Made by a program: the position numbers and the translations under genes. The notes under the pieces were generated by a model. The model did not search any database and had not been told where the DNA came from. It saw only the letters and a list, made by a program, of their open reading frames with translations. Source: an uncultured Alphaproteobacteria bacterium (GTDB lineage: Bacteria > Pseudomonadota > Alphaproteobacteria > HIMB59 > GCA-002718135). From it: DNA of 32,258 bases. The stretch covers positions 7,501 through 39,758 of the forward strand of contig CACJAV010000012.1 in the NCBI GenBank assembly GCA_902591485.1, read 5' to 3'. Shown piece by piece: positions 8,032 to 17,183 of the stretch (position 1 is the stretch's first letter; each line of letters opens with the position of its first letter).

Positions 8032-9756
8032 ATGTTTTTTAGAAAATTTTTTTACCTCCTTGATAATGATTATAAAAGCTTACCTCTCTTTGGTAGTTTA
8101 ATTTTATTTGTTACATTACTTGAAATATTAAGTCTTAGCATCTTAGGTATTTTGGTTACATTACTTGTAGGTCAAGAGCTTGAAAATTCAAAATTTTATT
8201 TTATATTCAATTTTTTTCAAAATTTTTTTCATAAAAATAATTCTACACTTATTTTTTGTGTAATATTATTAATTTTTTGGCTTTTGAAAACTATTTTAAT
8301 TATTTTAATTAATAATTTAATGATCAAATACTCCTTTAAGAAAGAATTAAATTTAAAATATAGAATATTAGAGTCTTTTACTAATATTGAATATCTAAGT
8401 TATATTAATAATCAAAGTTCTTTTTATGTAAATTCATATAACAGATACCCAGGTATTTTTAGAACTTTTTTTAAAAATGCTATTCAATTTAGTAGTGATT
8501 TGACTGTTACAATTGCATTAATATTTTTCTTAATTTACCTCAATCCAATTGTGACTATCTTGATAATTTTTGTTAATATTTTATTTATATTCTTTTACTA
8601 TAATTTCTTTCTAAAAAAACTAAAAGAATTTGGACAAATAAGTAACATTGGATTTCAAACATCCACTCAATATCTCCAAGAATATTTTAGAGGATTTAAA
8701 GAAATTAAAATCTTAAACAAAGAAATTTTTTTTAAAAAAAAATTAATAGAAGGTGCAAATTCTATAGTAAAAGGCGACTCTAAAATTCAAATTTATAATT
8801 TTATAAGTAGACCTATTTTAGAATTTATTTATGTCTCTTTAATAGCAATAGGTGTTATTTTTTTAATTTTGAGAAACCAAGATATACTCTCTTACCTTCC
8901 TTTTATTTCTATATTTGTTGTATCAGGTTTTAGATTGCTACCTTACATACATAAATTTAATATTTTTTTTGGATCAATTAAATCTTCTCAACATGCAATT
9001 GAGAGTCTTTATGAATATCTGATTAAAATTTCTGACTCAAAAACAGAGTTTAAAGATCATTATAATTATAATTCATTTAACAATATTAAGTTTGATGATA
9101 TCAACTTTTCTTATCAAAATGGAAAAAAAATATTTAACAAACTTAATCTAGAAATTGACAAAAACAGTTTTATTGGCATTGTTGGTAAATCAGGAATTGG
9201 TAAAACTACACTCATAGATTTACTTTTAGGTATTTTAAAACCAAGTTTAGGAAAAATATATATAAATAAAACATTGGTTAAAAATCACAGTCAATATTAT
9301 TTAAAAAATTGGCAAAATAAGATATGCTATCTCCCTCAAGATATTTTTATAAGTGATGATACATTATATGCTAATATAACTTTTCAGCATGAAATAAACG
9401 AATTAGAAAAAAATAAAGTAATTGATACTTTAAAAAAAGTAAATTTATATGATTGGTATAAAAATTTAGATTTGGGACTTGATACAATAGTAGGTGAAAA
9501 TGGACAATTTATTTCTGGAGGGCAAAAGCAAAGAATAGCTTTAGCAAGAGCTTTTTATTTTAACAAAGAAATTATTATTATGGATGAGTCTACAAACTCT
9601 TTGGACAATGAAAATGAAAAAATCATTATAGACGAAATAAAAAAAATATCCTCAGAAAAAACAGTAATATTTATTTCGCATAAAATTGAGTTATTAAAAA
9701 AATGTGATAGAGTTTTGCAAGTCTCAAATAATAATCTAGTAGACTATAAATTTTAA
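8032..9756 (+). CDS. ABC transporter with fused permease and ATPase, PglK/MsbA-like flippase
   Basis: A 574-residue half-transporter. Residues 1-330 form the six-helix export domain and ~350-574 the ATPase, with Walker A GKSGIGKT (385-392), signature ISGGQ (494-498), Walker B IIIMDE (514-519) and H-loop His550. The N-terminus and length resemble PglK, the lipid-linked oligosaccharide flippase of Campylobacter. It would flip undecaprenyl-linked glycan across the inner membrane for the ligase encoded immediately upstream with no intervening base. No Wzx-type flippase is present in the window, which fits this protein filling that role. Lipid A transport (MsbA) is the alternative. Confidence 0.86.
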   Translation: MFFRKFFYLLDNDYKSLPLFGSLILFVTLLEILSLSILGILVTLLVGQELENSKFYFIFNFFQNFFHKNNSTLIFCVILLIFWLLKTILIILINNLMIKYSFKKELNLKYRILESFTNIEYLSYINNQSSFYVNSYNRYPGIFRTFFKNAIQFSSDLTVTIALIFFLIYLNPIVTILIIFVNILFIFFYYNFFLKKLKEFGQISNIGFQTSTQYLQEYFRGFKEIKILNKEIFFKKKLIEGANSIVKGDSKIQIYNFISRPILEFIYVSLIAIGVIFLILRNQDILSYLPFISIFVVSGFRLLPYIHKFNIFFGSIKSSQHAIESLYEYLIKISDSKTEFKDHYNYNSFNNIKFDDINFSYQNGKKIFNKLNLEIDKNSFIGIVGKSGIGKTTLIDLLLGILKPSLGKIYINKTLVKNHSQYYLKNWQNKICYLPQDIFISDDTLYANITFQHEINELEKNKVIDTLKKVNLYDWYKNLDLGLDTIVGENGQFISGGQKQRIALARAFYFNKEIIIMDESTNSLDNENEKIIIDEIKKISSEKTVIFISHKIELLKKCDRVLQVSNNNLVDYKF

Positions 9757-9760
9757 ATTT

Positions 9761-10846
9761 ATGAAAGCCTTTATCAAAACAATATTTATGATAAAGAAAA
9801 TTATTTTTAGTAAAAAAGAATTTTTACTTCCTCTAAAAAAAAATATTTTGTTATTTGATGAAAATGGAAAAGATCAAATAAATTATTCTAAGATTATAAA
9901 ATCAGATTATGTAATTTTAAATACTAGATATGAAAAAATAAATTTAATGATCTTATTTTATTCCTTTTTTAAAAAAAATAAATATTCAAATTATTTATAT
10001 TTAAATACATATATAGAATATTGTGATCCTAAAATTATTATAACTTATATTGATACCTCAGCTAGATTAATTGAGATTAAAAAAAATTTTGAAAAAATAA
10101 TTATTATTTTTATTCAAAATGGATATAGGCAAAAAAGGTGGAATAAATCATTTGCTTTAATTGATAATAAAAAAAAAATAATTGATTATTATTTTGTGCA
10201 AAATGAAAACTGGCAAAACTATGTAAAAGATTATTTTTTCAAACAAGTTTATACTGTTGGCTCAATAACAAATAATAATTTTAAATATTGTTCCAATTTT
10301 AAGCAAATTAAATCCGTGCATTGGGTTTCTCAGTATCGTAAAAATAATAAAAATAATTTAGAACCTATTTTGCTAAAATATATAAAAAAAATCTGTTTAA
10401 ATTTTAATTTAAGTTTAGAAATTATATTAGCTCATAAATCAAAATATAAAGATGAGGTAAAATTTTATAAAGACATAATAGGAGAATGCGTTTTACAAGT
10501 AGATTCATATAATGCTGTAAATGAAGAATCTTTAATTGTTGGAATTGATTCAACTTTTTTGTATGAATCATTTGCAAGAGGTTTTAGAACTGCATTTTTA
10601 ACTGTAAGGAGTACGCAAAAAGACTGTGATGAATCTTATAATTTCGGTTGGCCAGGAAAATATTCAAAAGATGGTAATTTTTGGACATCAGAATTAGATG
10701 AACAAAAAATATTTAACATTTTTAAATATTTAATAAATATTAGTCATTCTAAATGGAAAAATGAAATTGCAAATTATGAGTCTATAATGCATTATGATCC
10801 GGGTAATAAATTTATTAAAAAATACTTATCAAAAATTACCAAATAG
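9761..10846 (+). CDS. Surface carbohydrate biosynthesis protein (TIGR04396-like putative transferase)
   Basis: A 361-residue soluble protein without signal peptide. It has alternating strand/helix pattern and a C-terminal segment GIDSTFLYESFARGFRTAF (261-279), followed by FGWPGK (295-300). This resembles TIGR04396-type surface carbohydrate biosynthesis proteins, which probably have a GT-B fold like CDP-glycerol glycerophosphotransferases or Kdo transferases. In such folds the GIDST..YE..ARG region lies in the donor-binding C-terminal half. The gene starts 4 bp after the ABC flippase, and the next gene starts 4 bp after its stop. Donor, acceptor and even transferase activity are inference. Confidence 0.65.
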   Translation: MKAFIKTIFMIKKIIFSKKEFLLPLKKNILLFDENGKDQINYSKIIKSDYVILNTRYEKINLMILFYSFFKKNKYSNYLYLNTYIEYCDPKIIITYIDTSARLIEIKKNFEKIIIIFIQNGYRQKRWNKSFALIDNKKKIIDYYFVQNENWQNYVKDYFFKQVYTVGSITNNNFKYCSNFKQIKSVHWVSQYRKNNKNNLEPILLKYIKKICLNFNLSLEIILAHKSKYKDEVKFYKDIIGECVLQVDSYNAVNEESLIVGIDSTFLYESFARGFRTAFLTVRSTQKDCDESYNFGWPGKYSKDGNFWTSELDEQKIFNIFKYLINISHSKWKNEIANYESIMHYDPGNKFIKKYLSKITK

Positions 10847-10850
10847 TATT

Positions 10851-11849
10851 ATGAAAAAGAATATTCTACTTATAGGTGGTGAAGGTTACATAGGTTCAGT
10901 AACAGCTTTGTATTTACTATCTAAAGGATACAAGGTTACAAGTTATGATAATTTAATTTTTAGCAATCATCATTCAGTTTTAAGCAAGAAATATAACCAA
11001 AATTTCAAATTTATATTTGGTGATTTGCAAAATCAGAAATTATTAAAAAAAGTAATAACAGAAAATAATATTAAGGTTATTGTTTTGTTAGCTGGTTTAG
11101 TAGGTGATCCTATTACAAAGAAATATCCAAAATATTCGAAGATAATTAATGATTATCTTGTTTCTAAAACAATTAATTTAGTCAAAAAAATCAAACTGGA
11201 TAATTTTATATTTGTTTCAACTTGTTCAAATTATGGATTAATAACAGATGATGTAATAGCAGATGAAAATTTTTATTTAAAACCCTTGTCTTCATATGCG
11301 AAATCTAAAGTTAGAGCTGAAAAGACTATCTTAAAATCTACGCCAAATAAATTTTATAGACCAACAATATTAAGGTTTGCAACAGCATTTGGAATTTCAC
11401 CTAGGATGAGATTTGATTTAACTGTAAATGAATTTACAAGAGAAATGTTTTTAAATAAAAAAATTGATGTTTATGATCCAGATACTTGGCGACCATATTG
11501 TCATGTTTTAGATTTTGCAAGAGCAATACAAAAAGTTTTTGAGTCTGATATTTCTAAAATTACTTTTGAAGTTTTTAATGTTGGAAATTCAATTAATAAT
11601 GCAACTAAAAGAATGATAATTGATTTAATTAAATCAAAAATAGATGACACAAAAGCTAATTACTTACGCAATTCAAATGATAAGAGAAATTACAGAGTAG
11701 ATTTTAGCAAAATACAAAAAAAACTTAGTTTTCAGACTAAATATTCAATAGAATATGGCATCGATGAAATATTGAATTTTTTAAAAGATGGTTTTTTTGA
11801 TAAAAAATTAGTAAATAAAAACGAATATGGAAATTATTTTTTAAAATAA
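10851..11849 (+). CDS. NAD-dependent epimerase/dehydratase (SDR)
   Basis: A 332-residue extended SDR. I place the start at the ATG at 10851, just before KNILLIGGEGYIGS with its GxxGxxG cofactor motif. An in-frame ATG at 10794 would add 19 residues and overlap the preceding gene by more than 50 bp. The active site reads STCSNYG, and YAKSK gives Tyr and Lys. TWRPYCHVLDFARAI is the conserved C-terminal substrate-domain motif. It is the first gene of the nonulosonate-type module (NeuB starts 7 bp after its stop), so it may act as the dehydratase or epimerase of that pathway. The Asp/Glu pair typical of 4,6-dehydratases (TDEVYG) is not present, so epimerase or reductase chemistry is more likely. 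Confidence 0.82.
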   Translation: MKKNILLIGGEGYIGSVTALYLLSKGYKVTSYDNLIFSNHHSVLSKKYNQNFKFIFGDLQNQKLLKKVITENNIKVIVLLAGLVGDPITKKYPKYSKIINDYLVSKTINLVKKIKLDNFIFVSTCSNYGLITDDVIADENFYLKPLSSYAKSKVRAEKTILKSTPNKFYRPTILRFATAFGISPRMRFDLTVNEFTREMFLNKKIDVYDPDTWRPYCHVLDFARAIQKVFESDISKITFEVFNVGNSINNATKRMIIDLIKSKIDDTKANYLRNSNDKRNYRVDFSKIQKKLSFQTKYSIEYGIDEILNFLKDGFFDKKLVNKNEYGNYFLK

Positions 11850-11856
11850 GTTTAAA

Positions 11857-12888
11857 ATGAGTATTTTTAAAAACAAAATTGATAGTACATATGTAATTGC
11901 TGAAGCTGGTGTAAATCATAACGGCAGTCTAAGAAGAGCTTTAGATCTAGTTGAAAAAGCTAAAAATTCAGGAGCTGATGCAATTAAATTTCAACTTTTT
12001 AATATTAATGAACAAGTTTCTAAGGATACTAAAACCGCCCCATATCAAAACAAAAATACTAATCAGCAATCTATGAAAAAAATGGCACTTTCTTATGACT
12101 TACCATTGTCTGCGCATAAAAAAATTAAAGATAAATGTGATAAATTAAATATTGATTATATGGCATCCTGCTTTGATTATGAAAGTGTTGATTTTATCAA
12201 AGATAAACTTCAAATTGATTATGTAAAAATTGCATCAGGTGAAATCACAAATATTAATTTACTTAAATATATATCAAAAAAAATAAATACAGTTATATTA
12301 AGTACGGGTATGAGTGATTTAAATGAAATAAACACCGCCCTTGGTATTTTAAAAAAAAACAAAAAAATTAAAATTGCAATTTTGCATTGTGTATCTTTGT
12401 ATCCAACAAAAGATAAATTATTAAATTTGAATTTCTTAAAAACATTACAAAAAAAATATAATCATATTTTGGGATTCAGTGATCACACTGTTGGATATGA
12501 TGCGGCAAAAATAGCAGTTTCACTTGGTTGTAAAGTTATAGAAAAACATCTTACATTAAATAAAAAAGATATTGGTCCTGATCATAAAATGGCACTCAAT
12601 CCAAATCAATTTAAAAGATTTGTGGCAAATATAAAGAAAACAGAAATTATGCTAGGATCTAAAAACAAAATTATTAATCAAAAAGAAATTGAAATGAGGA
12701 ATTTTGCAAGAAGAAGTATAGTTGCATCGAAGGATATAAAATCAGGCTCAACATTAAATAATAATAATATTACCCTTAAGAGGCCTGGAAATGGAATAAG
12801 TCCCTATCTATTTAAAAAAATAATTGGAAAAAAAACTATTAAATTTATTAAAAAGGACTCACTTCTATCATTAGATATGTTTAAATAG
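11857..12888 (+). CDS. neuB: N-acetylneuraminate/legionaminate synthase (NeuB family)
   Basis: A 343-residue nonulosonic acid synthase that condenses phosphoenolpyruvate with a six-carbon N-acylamino sugar. The N-terminal TIM barrel begins with YVIAEAGVNHNGS (12-24) and continues with ADAIKFQLF. GFSDHTVGYDAA lies near residue 205, and the C-terminal SAF (antifreeze-like) domain starts near residue 285 with FARRSIVASKDIKSG. All are hallmarks of NeuB, LegI and PseI. Length is normal. NeuC starts 2 bp after its stop. Whether the product is sialic, legionaminic or a related acid depends on the substrate made by the neighbours and cannot be read from this gene. Confidence 0.92.
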   Translation: MSIFKNKIDSTYVIAEAGVNHNGSLRRALDLVEKAKNSGADAIKFQLFNINEQVSKDTKTAPYQNKNTNQQSMKKMALSYDLPLSAHKKIKDKCDKLNIDYMASCFDYESVDFIKDKLQIDYVKIASGEITNINLLKYISKKINTVILSTGMSDLNEINTALGILKKNKKIKIAILHCVSLYPTKDKLLNLNFLKTLQKKYNHILGFSDHTVGYDAAKIAVSLGCKVIEKHLTLNKKDIGPDHKMALNPNQFKRFVANIKKTEIMLGSKNKIINQKEIEMRNFARRSIVASKDIKSGSTLNNNNITLKRPGNGISPYLFKKIIGKKTIKFIKKDSLLSLDMFK

Positions 12889-12890
12889 GA

Positions 12891-14003
12891 ATGAAGAAAA
12901 TTGCTTTTTTTTCAACATCAAGATCTGAATATGGAATAATAAAACCTTTAATTAGAAAATTACAAAATAACAAAAAATATAAAATATTATTTTTTGTTGG
13001 TGGCACTCATCTAAATCAACATTATGGTCTTACAAAATCAGAAATTAAGACTGATAAAATTAAAATAAATGATACATTTAATTATTTAGATAAATATTCT
13101 AAACAAGACATTAGCAATTCTTTTGCTAGAGCAACTAATAAAACAAATGATTTATTTATTAAATATACATTTGATTATGTTTGTATTTTAGGGGACAGAT
13201 TAGAACTTTTATCAATATTAATAAATAGTCTTATATATAATAAGAAAATAATTCATATTGGTGGCGGAGATACTACTGAAGGTGCATTTGATAACACAAT
13301 CAGGGATATGATTTCAAAAGCATCTTTTTTGCATTTTGTTTTAATAAAAAATCACAAGCAAAAGCTAATTCAAATGAACTGCAAAAAAAATTCTATTTAT
13401 GTTGTTGGTTCTTTAGCAATCGATACTATAAAAAAATTAAAATTTGCACCTAAAGCTACAATATTTAATAAAATGAACTTAAATATTAATTTAAAAACTG
13501 TAATATTTTCTTTCCACCCCTGTTATGCAGATTTAAAAAAAATTTCAAATATTGGTAATTTTTTTGAAGATATATTAAAGTTATTATTAGAATTAAATTT
13601 ACAAGTTATTTTAACTTATCCGGGTTTAGAAATTGAAAGTGATAACATTATAAAAAAAATTAATGAATTTAAAAAGAAAAATATAAAAAATTTATTTATA
13701 TATAAATCTTTAGGGATAGCTAATTTTAATAATGTCCTTAAAAATTCTGATTTAATAATCGGTAATTCATCTGCAGGCATTGTAGAAGCACCTTATCATA
13801 ATATACCAACTGTTAACATAGGTGACAGACAAAAAGGAAGGTTTTTTCATGAATCAATCATTGACTGTAGTTATAATCTTAACAAAATTAAAGACTCAAT
13901 AAGAAAATCATTAAAATATAAATTTAAGAAGCAAAAATATATTTATGGTAATGGAGACGCATCAGTTAAAATAATTAAAATATTAGATAATCAAATAAAA
14001 TAA
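12891..14003 (+). CDS. neuC: Hydrolysing UDP/GDP-sugar 2-epimerase (NeuC/LegG family)
   Basis: A 370-residue GT-B-fold epimerase that would release the mannosamine-type substrate of NeuB from a nucleotide sugar. Family features are KIAFFSTSRSEYGIIKPL at the N-terminus, ILGDRLELL (Asp102), and GNSSAGIVEAP near the C-terminus for nucleotide binding. The motif usually written HIHGGE reads HIGGGD here (122-127), and the usual IRH reads IRD (137-139). These are three substitutions in conserved pocket positions. With the CBS-nucleotidyltransferase at 16104, a GDP-linked substrate as in the Campylobacter legionaminate route is possible. Family is clear, substrate is not. Confidence 0.87.
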   Translation: MKKIAFFSTSRSEYGIIKPLIRKLQNNKKYKILFFVGGTHLNQHYGLTKSEIKTDKIKINDTFNYLDKYSKQDISNSFARATNKTNDLFIKYTFDYVCILGDRLELLSILINSLIYNKKIIHIGGGDTTEGAFDNTIRDMISKASFLHFVLIKNHKQKLIQMNCKKNSIYVVGSLAIDTIKKLKFAPKATIFNKMNLNINLKTVIFSFHPCYADLKKISNIGNFFEDILKLLLELNLQVILTYPGLEIESDNIIKKINEFKKKNIKNLFIYKSLGIANFNNVLKNSDLIIGNSSAGIVEAPYHNIPTVNIGDRQKGRFFHESIIDCSYNLNKIKDSIRKSLKYKFKKQKYIYGNGDASVKIIKILDNQIK

Positions 14004-14006
14004 ATA

Positions 14007-15059
14007 GTGAATCAAAAATTTTCAATTGCAGGACAATATGTTGATTTTGATAAATTCAAATCATCAAAAGTAAATTTTAGCCCTTATTTTTTAAATTCAG
14101 GTACGTTAACTATGAGTGGCAGGTCAGCTTTAATCTTATTATTAGAAAAATTTAATAAAAATAAATCAAAAAAAATATATTTACCTGGTTATGTTTGTGA
14201 GACTATCCCTAAAAACTTAATTAGTTTAGGTTTTAAAATACATTTTTATGATATTTTTCTTAATTCAAAAATTGATACATTATTTGAAGAGCAATCTATA
14301 GTTATTGTTGTTCACTATTTTGGTAATGAAAATAAAATTTCTAGTAAATTAAAAAATTCAAATTTAATAATATTAGAGGATTATACTCATTGTATGTTGA
14401 ATAATCTTAATGCTAAATTTAATAAAAGAAATGTTTTTATGTCACTTAGAAAATTCACAGGTCTCCCTTTTGGAGGTTGGACAAATATTAAAGAGAATAT
14501 AAATACTTTAAATAATGAAAAAATTTTAAAAAAAGAAAAAATAATTTATAAATATTTAAATCAAAAAAAAACATATATTAAAAATGAATCAGAATTTTCA
14601 TTGAAATTAGAAAATAAATTTTTAAAATTGAATAAAGATAATGAAATTTTATTAGATAAAAATATTTTAAATTATCCAATCCCTAAAATTTCCAATAATA
14701 TTTTGAGTTGCTATAATTGGAAAATAATTAGAAAAAAAAGAATAGAAAATTGGAAATATTTGAATAAAAATTTAAAAAATAAGTTCGATGTATTTCCAAA
14801 AAAAATTCAAGATAAAGTATGTCCATTATACTTTATAATTATAACAACAAAAAGGGATCAAATTCGAAATCATCTAATCAGCAAAAGAATATTTGTTGCC
14901 AATTCATGGAAAAAAATAAGCGATTTAAATTACCGTAATTTGACTAAATCAATATTTTTATTTAAAAATATTTTATATATTCCTTTAGATCAAAGATTAG
15001 AAAAATTTCAATTAAACATTATAATCCAGAATTTATTATTATTTTATGGAAAAAATTGA
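14007..15059 (+). CDS. Divergent DegT/AHBA-like PLP-dependent aminotransferase-fold protein
   Basis: A 350-residue protein starting with GTG. Weak but consistent fold-type I PLP features are present: SGRSALILLLE (37-47) as cofactor phosphate-binding helix, IYLPGYVCET (57-66), VVHYFGN (101-107), ILEDYTH (122-128) with the Asp that would contact the PLP ring nitrogen, and FMSLRKFTGLPFGGW (144-158). Lys149 in the last motif is the candidate Schiff-base lysine. It could act as the sugar aminotransferase of the nonulosonate module, as LegC does in legionaminate synthesis. It overlaps the FemAB/GNAT-like gene by 14 bp, which suggests amination followed by N-acylation, an inference. A catalytically altered homologue is the alternative. 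Confidence 0.68.
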   Translation: MNQKFSIAGQYVDFDKFKSSKVNFSPYFLNSGTLTMSGRSALILLLEKFNKNKSKKIYLPGYVCETIPKNLISLGFKIHFYDIFLNSKIDTLFEEQSIVIVVHYFGNENKISSKLKNSNLIILEDYTHCMLNNLNAKFNKRNVFMSLRKFTGLPFGGWTNIKENINTLNNEKILKKEKIIYKYLNQKKTYIKNESEFSLKLENKFLKLNKDNEILLDKNILNYPIPKISNNILSCYNWKIIRKKRIENWKYLNKNLKNKFDVFPKKIQDKVCPLYFIIITTKRDQIRNHLISKRIFVANSWKKISDLNYRNLTKSIFLFKNILYIPLDQRLEKFQLNIIIQNLLLFYGKN

Positions 15060-16101
15060 ACCATTATATCTAAAAAAAAAGAATTCAAATTATGTAAATA
15101 TTTTTTTAGAAAATAAAATTAAGAATTTTGCATGTGTATATAATCATGAAAAATATTTGAAATTAAACGAAAATAATATTGTTACGATAAAATTTCAATC
15201 AGGTAAAAATGTTTGGTTAAATACATATGAGATAAACACCATTGATAACAAGTTAACCAATAGTTCAATTAAATATTTTGATCTTCAAAGTCCTTATGGA
15301 TATTATGGCCCCTATACAAATAATATTGAAAAAACATTTATAGAAGATGCTAATTTTGCTTTCGATAATTGGTGTTTGGAAAATAATATTGTTGCAGAAT
15401 TTGTAAGATTTAATCCATTGATAAACAATTTTAATTTAAGAAAAAAATGTGAATTATTATTTGATAGAATGACTTTAAGTAATGATTTAGTTAAATTTAA
15501 AAAAAAAATAATTCCCTTTAATTCAAAAATTATGAATCAAATAAATAACTATAAAAATCACAATATTGTTATAAAAAAAAGTATAAACCAAGATGATTAC
15601 TTTAATTTTATTGAAATTTATAAACAAAAGATGCAATCAATCAGTGCAAATAATTTTTACTTATTTTCTGAAACGTATTTTATAAATTTATTTGAGTTTC
15701 TTAAAAAAAATGGTTTTCTGATTTTGGCATTTAATGATAAGAAAATAGTGGGCGGATCTATAATTTTGATTGATAATAAAAGTGCTTATTATCATTTGTC
15801 TGCAAATGCCGATAAGCAAATTTCAGGTCTAACAAACTCTTTAATATATAAAGCCATGCAATATTCCAGCTCTACAAATTTGAGTAATTTTTTTCTTGGT
15901 GGTGGAAATTCAAGTTCAGAACATGATAACCTATATAAATTTAAAGAAAAAATGGCAAATAAGAAACATAAATATTATATTGGAAAAAAAATACATAATA
16001 TTGATATGTATCAATATATTATAAAAAATTGGGAAAATAAATTTCCTAATTTGAAAAAAATGTATAATAAACATTTGCTCAAATATAATAATAAAGTTTA
16101 G
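15046..16101 (+). CDS. FemAB/GNAT-type acyltransferase
   Basis: A 351-residue protein with a FemAB-like N-terminal region (YGYYGPYTNN, then VAEFVRFNPL) and a C-terminal GNAT-type half with FLILAFNDKKIVGGSIIL (strand-turn-strand) and SAYYHLSANAD, typical of the GNAT_6/FemAB superfamily. Proteins of this kind in glycan loci usually acylate an amino sugar or attach amino acids. Its start lies inside the last codons of the divergent aminotransferase gene (14 bp overlap), and the PtmE-like gene begins 2 bp after its stop. I infer N-acylation of an amino group on the acidic sugar or its precursor. The acyl donor is unknown. Confidence 0.72.
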   Translation: MEKIEPLYLKKKNSNYVNIFLENKIKNFACVYNHEKYLKLNENNIVTIKFQSGKNVWLNTYEINTIDNKLTNSSIKYFDLQSPYGYYGPYTNNIEKTFIEDANFAFDNWCLENNIVAEFVRFNPLINNFNLRKKCELLFDRMTLSNDLVKFKKKIIPFNSKIMNQINNYKNHNIVIKKSINQDDYFNFIEIYKQKMQSISANNFYLFSETYFINLFEFLKKNGFLILAFNDKKIVGGSIILIDNKSAYYHLSANADKQISGLTNSLIYKAMQYSSSTNLSNFFLGGGNSSSEHDNLYKFKEKMANKKHKYYIGKKIHNIDMYQYIIKNWENKFPNLKKMYNKHLLKYNNKV

Positions 16102-16103
16102 AA

Positions 16104-17183
16104 ATGAAAAAAAATATCAAAAATCTGTGTATTAATAAAGATTATACAATTTCTAAATCAATGAAAAAAATCAATAAACTTGGAACCAGATGTTTATTCA
16201 TATTAAATTCAAACTCTCAATTTATAGGAACTATATCAGATGGGGATATAAGGAGGTCTATATTAAAAGGAGCAAATCTTAATCAAAGTATAGAAAAATT
16301 TTATAATTCAAAACCTATGGTTTTAAAAAAAAATGATAAAAATATTACAAAAAAAATTAATAATCTAAAAAACAAAAAATATTTAAATTTAATTCCTGTC
16401 TTGAATGATAAAAATAAAGTTGTAGATTTTGTTAATCTTGATAAAATTTATAAAGTTAAATCAACACTTAATCATACAAGTAAATTTCCATTAGTAATTA
16501 TTGCAGGTGGATTTGGAAAAAGGTTTCAACCTTTCTCTCATATCGTGCCTAAGCCTTTGTTACCAATTAATGGTAAATCTTTGTTAGAAATAATTATAAA
16601 CAAGTATCAAGAAAATGGTGGAAAGAAAATAATTTTATCTTTAGGTCATAAAGCAAATTTGATTATTTCATATTTAAAAAATATAAAATATTTTCATAAA
16701 TTAAATTTTATCAAAGAAACTAAACCCTTAGGAACAATTGGTAGTTTATCAAAAGCATCAAAATTTTTAACTAAAAATCAAAATATTACTGTAACAAATT
16801 GTGACACTATAATTTCTCATGACTACAACAAAATTTGTGAGTATCATTTAAATGAAAAAAATGATCTTACTGTTGTAGTTTGCAACAAAAGTTATAAATC
16901 TCCATATGGCTCTTGTATTTTAGATGAAAATCAAAATTTGATAAAAATGCATGAAAAACCAGAGTTCAAAATACTAGCTCATACTGGTTTTTATTTACTT
17001 AATACTTCGTTGATTAAATTAATTAAAAAAAATACATCAATTGATTTTAATGAATTTATCAAATTATGTATTGGAAATAAATCAAAAATAGGTGTTTATC
17101 CTATCTCATCAGATGAATGGTTAGATATCGGTGACTTAAGCAGATTTAATGACTTAAATTTTCTAAATAATGTTAAGATCTAA
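16104..17183 (+). CDS. CBS-domain nucleotidyltransferase, PtmE-like
   Basis: A 359-residue protein. Residues ~5-115 form two CBS repeats, with RCLFILNSNSQFIGTISDGD in the first, and ~127-350 a sugar-phosphate nucleotidyltransferase opening with VIIAGGFGKRFQPF and PKPLLPINGKSLLE. The CBS-plus-nucleotidyltransferase layout matches PtmE of the Campylobacter legionaminate pathway, which makes a GDP-linked hexosamine. That fits its place between NeuB/NeuC and the CMP-sugar synthetase. The CBS pair may bind a nucleotide regulator. Overlap with the next gene is 14 bp. The nucleotide used (GTP, UTP or other) is not determined by the sequence. Confidence 0.85.
   Translation: MKKNIKNLCINKDYTISKSMKKINKLGTRCLFILNSNSQFIGTISDGDIRRSILKGANLNQSIEKFYNSKPMVLKKNDKNITKKINNLKNKKYLNLIPVLNDKNKVVDFVNLDKIYKVKSTLNHTSKFPLVIIAGGFGKRFQPFSHIVPKPLLPINGKSLLEIIINKYQENGGKKIILSLGHKANLIISYLKNIKYFHKLNFIKETKPLGTIGSLSKASKFLTKNQNITVTNCDTIISHDYNKICEYHLNEKNDLTVVVCNKSYKSPYGSCILDENQNLIKMHEKPEFKILAHTGFYLLNTSLIKLIKKNTSIDFNEFIKLCIGNKSKIGVYPISSDEWLDIGDLSRFNDLNFLNNVKI

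Noticed and set aside
10794-10850. Upstream in-frame ATG extending the SDR gene by 19 residues
   Set aside because: The ATG at 10851 sits directly before the Rossmann motif and 4 bp after the previous stop. The extension would overlap the preceding gene and adds no conserved sequence.
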